A stretch of DNA of 46,419 nucleotides from Actinomadura kijaniata NBRC 14229. GTDB taxonomy: Bacteria > Actinomycetota > Actinomycetes > Streptosporangiales > Streptosporangiaceae. Within the stretch, counting starts at the first letter, position 1. Each line of letters starts with the position of its first letter. The translations under genes and the position numbers were made by a program. The DNA lies in contig NZ_BCQR01000094.1 of the NCBI RefSeq assembly GCF_001552175.1, positions 1 to 46,419 of the forward strand, read 5' to 3'. Below the pieces are notes generated by a model. The model was not told the origin of the DNA. It saw only the letters and a program-made list of their open reading frames with translations, and searched no databases. This document shows, piece after piece, positions 42,939 to 46,419 of this stretch.

Positions 42939-43798
42939 CCGTCCCGCCCGGGCCCGGCCGACCGCCGGGCCCGCGTCCGCCGCCACAGGATCCGCGCCGG
43001 GACGCCGACCACCGCGACCGGCAGCAGGAACGGCAGCAGCACGCCCAGCACGGTCGCCGCCGCCGACACGAACGCGGTGAACGCGTTCCAGCCGGTCGTC
43101 AGCCCGCCGACGAAGCCCCTGCGGTCGGGCTCGGCGACCGGCGTGCTGGGCGGCGTGCCGATCTCGACGGTCACGGTGGCGTGGCCGGTGCCCTGCCGCA
43201 GCGCCTTCTGCCGGGCCTGGAGCGCCTCCAGGTCGGCCTGGCGTTCGGCGATCTCCTTCTCGACCCTGATCACCTCGTCGATCGAGCCGGCCCGGCCGAG
43301 CAGCCTGCGGAACGAGTCGAGCGTGGAGCGCGCCGACCGCACCCGGCTGTCGACGTCGGCGACCTCGCCGGTGACGTCCTCGGACTGCCGGCTCAGCGAC
43401 AGCCGGGTGCCGAGCTGCGCGGCGAGCTGGTCGAGGGTCGCCGGATACCGGTCGGAGGGGATCCTGAGGGTGAGGGTCGCCGACGCCGGGCGGGTGGAGG
43501 TCCGCTCGTCGGCCACGTAGCCGCCCGCCGCCGCGGTGAGCTGCTTGGCCCGGGCGGAGGCGGCGTCCACGTCGGGGGCGCGGACCCGGAGCTGGGCCCG
43601 GTGGATGATCGAACGCGCCGGCGCGGCCGCCGGCCGCCCGGTCGCGGCCCCGCCGCCGTCCGTCCGCGGGGCCTCGGGGCGGGCCCGGGCCCCGGAGGAG
43701 GCCGAGTCCCCGCCGCCGCTGCACGCGGCCAGCAGGGCCGCCAGCAGCAGGGCCAGCAGCACACCCGGGATGGTCATGGTCTTGGTCGCGGTCCGCAT
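42935..43798 (-). CDS. DUF4349 lipoprotein
   Basis: 287 residues. A lipoprotein signal peptide (LLALLLAALLAACSGGG) precedes the DUF4349 body: IIHRAQLRVRAPDVDAASAR, GGYVADERTSTRPASATLTL, RIPSDRYPATLDQL, a coiled-coil stretch (EVIRVEKEIAERQADLEALQ) and VTVEIGTPPS. A C-terminal transmembrane helix (FVSAAATVLGVLLPFLLPVA) and basic tail end it. It is an envelope protein of unknown function held at both ends. It is convergent with hemE and divergent from hemY. Confidence 0.9.
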   Translation of the reverse strand: MRTATKTMTIPGVLLALLLAALLAACSGGGDSASSGARARPEAPRTDGGGAATGRPAAAPARSIIHRAQLRVRAPDVDAASARAKQLTAAAGGYVADERTSTRPASATLTLRIPSDRYPATLDQLAAQLGTRLSLSRQSEDVTGEVADVDSRVRSARSTLDSFRRLLGRAGSIDEVIRVEKEIAERQADLEALQARQKALRQGTGHATVTVEIGTPPSTPVAEPDRRGFVGGLTTGWNAFTAFVSAAATVLGVLLPFLLPVAVVGVPARILWRRTRARRSAGPGRDG

Positions 43799-43870
43799 GG
43801 CGGTTCGACGGTGTGGCGCAGGTCACCGTTCCTGGGCGCCGGTCGCGATCCGGGCACGGTAGGGGCGCGG

Positions 43871-43889
43871 ACGGGTCACGGCGACCCGT
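43871..43889. promoter_or_regulatory. operator-like inverted repeat upstream of hemY
   Basis: ACGGGTC (43871-43877) and GACCCGT (43883-43889) around 5 nt, with a further GACCCGT at 43904-43910. It lies in the 128-bp gap between the divergent DUF4349 and hemY genes and could bind a regulator of either. Confidence 0.4.
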
Positions 43890-43926
43890 TTACCGGTCCG
43901 GGGGACCCGTCTGCCATGGTGGAGGC

Positions 43927-45414
43927 ATGACCTCCGCGCCCACCTTCCCACCCACCTCCCCGCACGCCTCCGGCCACGTCGTCGTGATCGGCGGCGGCAT
44001 CGCCGGGCTGGCCGCCGCGCGGCTGCTGGCCCGCGGCGGGGTACGGGTGACGGTGCTGGAGGGGTCGCCGCGCGTCGGAGGGAAACTCCAGGTCAGCGAG
44101 GTCGGCGGGCTGCCGGTGGACGAGGGCGCCGAGTCGATGCTGGCCCGCCGCCCCGAGGCCCTGGACCTGGTCCGCGAGCTGGGCCACGGCGACGACCTGG
44201 TCAACCCCGGCACCACCTCCTCGGCGATCCTCAGCCACGGCGCGCTGCGCAGGCTGCCGTCCGGGCAGGTCATGGGCGTGCCGTCGGACCTGCGGGCGCT
44301 GGCCTCCGCGCAGGTGCTGTCCCCGGCCGGGCTCGCCCGCGTCCCGCTGGACCTGGTGCTGCCCGAGACCCGGCGCGGCGCGGACGTGTCGGTGGCCGAC
44401 TTCATCGGCGCGCGGATGGGCCGCGAGGTCGTGGACCGCTTGGTCGAGCCGCTGCTGGGCGGCGTGTACGCCGGGCGGGCCGAACAGCTCTCGTTCGAGG
44501 CGACGCTGCCCGCCGTGGCGACCGCCGCGCGCGGCCACCGGTCGCTGATCAACGCCGTGCGGGGCATCCGCGCCGCCGCGCCCGCCGACCCCGGGCCGGT
44601 GTTCGCGACCCTGCCGGGCGGCCTCGGCACGCTGCCGCACCTGGTCGCCGCCGACGTCGAGGCCGCCGGGGGCGCCGTGCGGACCGGCGCGACGGTCCGC
44701 GAGCTGCGCCGCACCCCGGACGGCTGGCGGCTGACGGTCGGCTCGGCCCGCGACCCCGAACACGTCGACGCCGACGCCGTGGTCGTCGCGGTGCCCGCCG
44801 CGCCCGCCGCCCGGCTGCTGTCGGAGGAGGTCCCCGCCGCCGCCCGCGAGCTGGCCCGCATCGACTACGCCAGCATGGCGATCGTCACGCTGGTGTACCC
44901 GGCCACCGCCTTCCCGCGCCTGCCGCGCGGCAGCGGCTACCTGGTGCCCGCCGTGGAGGGCCGGGACGTGAAGGCGGTCACGTTCAGCTCGGTGAAGTGG
45001 CCACACCTGCGCGACCGCGCCCCGGAGCTGCTGGCGGTGCGCTGCTCGATCGGCCGCTACGGCGAGGAGCACACCCTCCAGCGCTCCGACGAGGAGCTGA
45101 CGGCCGCCGCCATGACCGAGCTGGCCGTGACCGCCCGCGTCGCCGAACTGCCGGTGGAGACCCGCGTGACGCGCTGGGGCGGCGGCCTGCCGCAGTACAA
45201 CGTGGGCCACGCCGACCGCGTCGCCCGCGTCCGCGCCGCCGTCGCCGCGCAGCCCGGCCTGACCGTCGCCGGGGCCGCCTACGACGGCCTCGGCGTCCCG
45301 GCCTGTATCGCCTCGGCGCGCGCCGCGGCCACCCGGGTGCTGGACCACCTGGGGGGTCGGGGAGAATTGAGGCATGGGAGCGACGGAGAAGCCCGCCGGG
45401 AAGCCGGCGGCTGA
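43927..45414 (+). CDS. hemY: coproporphyrinogen III / protoporphyrinogen oxidase (CgoX)
   Basis: 495-residue FAD flavoprotein. The dinucleotide fold is VVVIGGGIAGLAAARLLARG, followed by LPVDEGAESMLARRPEAL and EPLLGGVYAGRAEQLSFEAT, and the C-terminal FAD contact is GAAYDGLGVPACIASARAAA. In actinobacteria this enzyme oxidises coproporphyrinogen III to coproporphyrin III for the coproporphyrin-dependent pathway, and HemQ next door supports that use. ATG 43927 is preceded by GGAGG only 2 nt away, so spacing is tight. Its last 41 bp overlap hemQ. Confidence 0.95.
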   Translation: MTSAPTFPPTSPHASGHVVVIGGGIAGLAAARLLARGGVRVTVLEGSPRVGGKLQVSEVGGLPVDEGAESMLARRPEALDLVRELGHGDDLVNPGTTSSAILSHGALRRLPSGQVMGVPSDLRALASAQVLSPAGLARVPLDLVLPETRRGADVSVADFIGARMGREVVDRLVEPLLGGVYAGRAEQLSFEATLPAVATAARGHRSLINAVRGIRAAAPADPGPVFATLPGGLGTLPHLVAADVEAAGGAVRTGATVRELRRTPDGWRLTVGSARDPEHVDADAVVVAVPAAPAARLLSEEVPAAARELARIDYASMAIVTLVYPATAFPRLPRGSGYLVPAVEGRDVKAVTFSSVKWPHLRDRAPELLAVRCSIGRYGEEHTLQRSDEELTAAAMTELAVTARVAELPVETRVTRWGGGLPQYNVGHADRVARVRAAVAAQPGLTVAGAAYDGLGVPACIASARAAATRVLDHLGGRGELRHGSDGEARREAGG

Positions 45415-46102
45415 CAAGCAGCGGCCGAAGGCCCGCGACCTCAACCAGGTCATCCGCTACACGATGTGGTCGGTGTTCCGGGTGCGGGACACCGGGCGGA
45501 TCACCGAGGGGGACGCGGCCGAGGTCCAGGACCTGTTCCACCAGGTGGCCGAGAAGGACGTCGTCGTCCGCGGCGTGTACGACGTGCAGGGCCTGCGCGC
45601 CGACGCCGACTACATGGTCTGGTGGCACGCGCCGAGCTCCGACGACCTGCAGGACGCCTACAGCCGGTTCCGCCGCACGGCCGTGGGCCGCGCCAGCGAG
45701 CCGGTGTGGTCGCAGATGGCGCTGCACCGGCCCGCCGAGTTCAACAAGAGCCACATCCCGGCGTTCCTGGCCGAGGAGGAGGCGCGCGGGTACGTGTGCG
45801 TGTACCCGTTCGTGCGGTCCTACGACTGGTACCTGCTGCCCGACGAGGAGCGCCGCAAGATGCTCGCCGAGCACGGGTACATGGCGCGCGACTACCCCGA
45901 CGTGCGGGCCAACACCGTCGCGTCGTTCGCGCTGGGCGACTACGAGTGGATGCTGGCGTTCGAGGCCGACGAGCTGCACCGGATCGTGGACCTGATGCGG
46001 CACCTGCGGGGCTCGGAGGCCCGGCGGCACGTCCGCGAGGAGGTCCCCTTCTACACCGGGCGCCGCCTGCCCGTCGCGGAGCTCGTCGCGAACCTCCCCT
46101 GA
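45374..46102 (+). CDS. hemQ: coproheme decarboxylase (chlorite-dismutase family)
   Basis: 242 residues, last enzyme of coproporphyrin-dependent heme synthesis, converting coproheme to heme b with hydrogen peroxide. Family motifs are TMWSVFRV, GLRADADYMVWWHAP, YVCVYPFVRSYDWYLLPDEE (with the Tyr used in decarboxylation) and EVPFYTGRRLPVAELVANLP. A Lys/Ala/Pro-rich head of about 25 residues precedes the domain. GGGG and AATTGAGG lie upstream of the ATG at 45374 inside the hemY 3' end; the 41-bp overlap implies coupled expression. Confidence 0.96.
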   Translation: MGATEKPAGKPAADKQRPKARDLNQVIRYTMWSVFRVRDTGRITEGDAAEVQDLFHQVAEKDVVVRGVYDVQGLRADADYMVWWHAPSSDDLQDAYSRFRRTAVGRASEPVWSQMALHRPAEFNKSHIPAFLAEEEARGYVCVYPFVRSYDWYLLPDEERRKMLAEHGYMARDYPDVRANTVASFALGDYEWMLAFEADELHRIVDLMRHLRGSEARRHVREEVPFYTGRRLPVAELVANLP

Positions 46103-46194
46103 TGGTGAGAGTGCCACCGCCGTCCCGGGATGGGGGCGCTGGCCCGGCGGGTTCCGGTTGTCCGAACTGGGGCTAACGTACGGCAAAGGCGCAG

Positions 46195-46200
46195 TAAAGT
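46195..46200 (+). promoter_or_regulatory. candidate -10 of a leaderless transcript
   Basis: TAAAGT ends 7 nt before the GTG at 46208. CTAACG 16 nt upstream is a weak -35. No ribosome site is present. Confidence 0.35.
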
Positions 46201-46207
46201 GCTGGCC

Positions 46208-46419
46208 GTGACCTCAGCTCCCCCCAAACACGCCCGAGGCAGGCACGCCAAGCCGTCGTCCGGAATCACCGCCCGCTGGAACCGGTGGGTCAAGAATGCG
46301 TCGCCGGGGGAGGCCGGGCGGCGCAGGCTCATGGCGGCCGGGGCCGGGACCGGGGCCGTGGCGCTGCTGGCGGTGGCCGCCGCCGCGGGCCTGTCGGCGA
46401 CCGGCGCGGACCCGGGCGC
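46208..46419 (+). CDS. 5' part of a membrane or exported protein, cut by the right edge
   Basis: 70 codons open from GTG 46208 to the window edge. A basic, His-rich head (APPKHARGRHAKPSSGITAR) is followed by a hydrophobic stretch (LMAAGAGTGAVALLAVAAAA) that could be a long signal peptide or a membrane anchor. No ribosome site is seen. The product class cannot be told from this fragment. Confidence 0.6.
   Translation, partial: MTSAPPKHARGRHAKPSSGITARWNRWVKNASPGEAGRRRLMAAGAGTGAVALLAVAAAAGLSATGADPG

Noticed and set aside
42939..43930. Long plus-strand frames across the DUF4349 gene
   Set aside because: They are antisense shadows; the DUF4349 product has a lipobox, coiled coil and membrane helix in a consistent frame.

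Overview
The window comes from the chromosome of a very GC-rich actinomycete. GC is roughly 70% or more, third codon positions are strongly G/C, GTG starts are common, and genes overlap as GTGA, ATGA or TGATG. Gene content (class F sortase, DUF3000, chlorite-dismutase-type HemQ, ribonuclease D beside hemE, secreted CBM2/FN3/GH18 chitinases) fits a filamentous soil actinomycete. I would guess Thermomonosporaceae/Streptosporangiales (Actinomadura-like), but the sequence alone does not prove the genus. I saw no rRNA, tRNA, CRISPR array, insertion sequence or phage gene.

Layout. 1-2.4 kb: a possible gene entering from the left edge, an ASCH-domain protein, then a class F sortase overlapping a secreted cell-wall-type protein that may be its substrate. 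2.4-5.5 kb: a carbohydrate ABC importer (binding lipoprotein and two permeases, no ATPase). 5.7-8.3 kb: divergent idi and dxs, two steps of isoprenoid precursor supply. 8.4-12 kb: a small orphan protein, an NADPH-ferredoxin reductase and an APC amino-acid permease. 12.1-17.3 kb: fadB-fadA (beta-oxidation) divergent from an acyl-CoA ligase, with paired operator-like repeats between them. 17.3-19.1 kb: a two-component system. 19.1-21.5 kb: a small protein, a membrane protein with a sigma-region-2-like cytosolic head, and a secreted esterase.

21.6-22.8 kb: a decayed release-factor-2 paralogue with no GGQ or SPF motif and an in-frame TGA at codon 23, followed by a small orphan protein. 22.9-26.3 kb: a TetR - MFS_2/GPH transporter - sphingosine-1-phosphate-lyase-like operon with a clear TetR-type palindrome over its promoter. 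26.4-27.5 kb: a secreted glycerophosphodiester phosphodiesterase behind a PHO-box-like repeat. 27.6-33.6 kb: three consecutive secreted GH18 chitinases in one operon behind an AT-rich operator-like element. 33.9-35.4 kb: a hexose-6-phosphate epimerase and a small membrane protein. 35.5-38.9 kb: a tightly overlapping lipoprotein - periplasmic adaptor - ABC ATPase - MacB-type permease export operon. 39.0-46.4 kb: a small protein, ribonuclease D, DUF3000, a zinc-ribbon protein, hemE, a DUF4349 lipoprotein, hemY(cgoX), hemQ and the start of one more gene. The heme genes are those of the coproporphyrin-dependent route.

The most unusual items are the GGQ-less release-factor paralogue interrupted by UGA, the transporter/S1P-lyase-like operon next to a lipid-headgroup phosphodiesterase, the three-chitinase operon, the sigma-like membrane protein, a consensus Crp-type palindrome embedded in a terminator stem, and a recurring layout in which a -10-like hexamer lies 6-7 nt before a start codon (candidate leaderless mRNAs).
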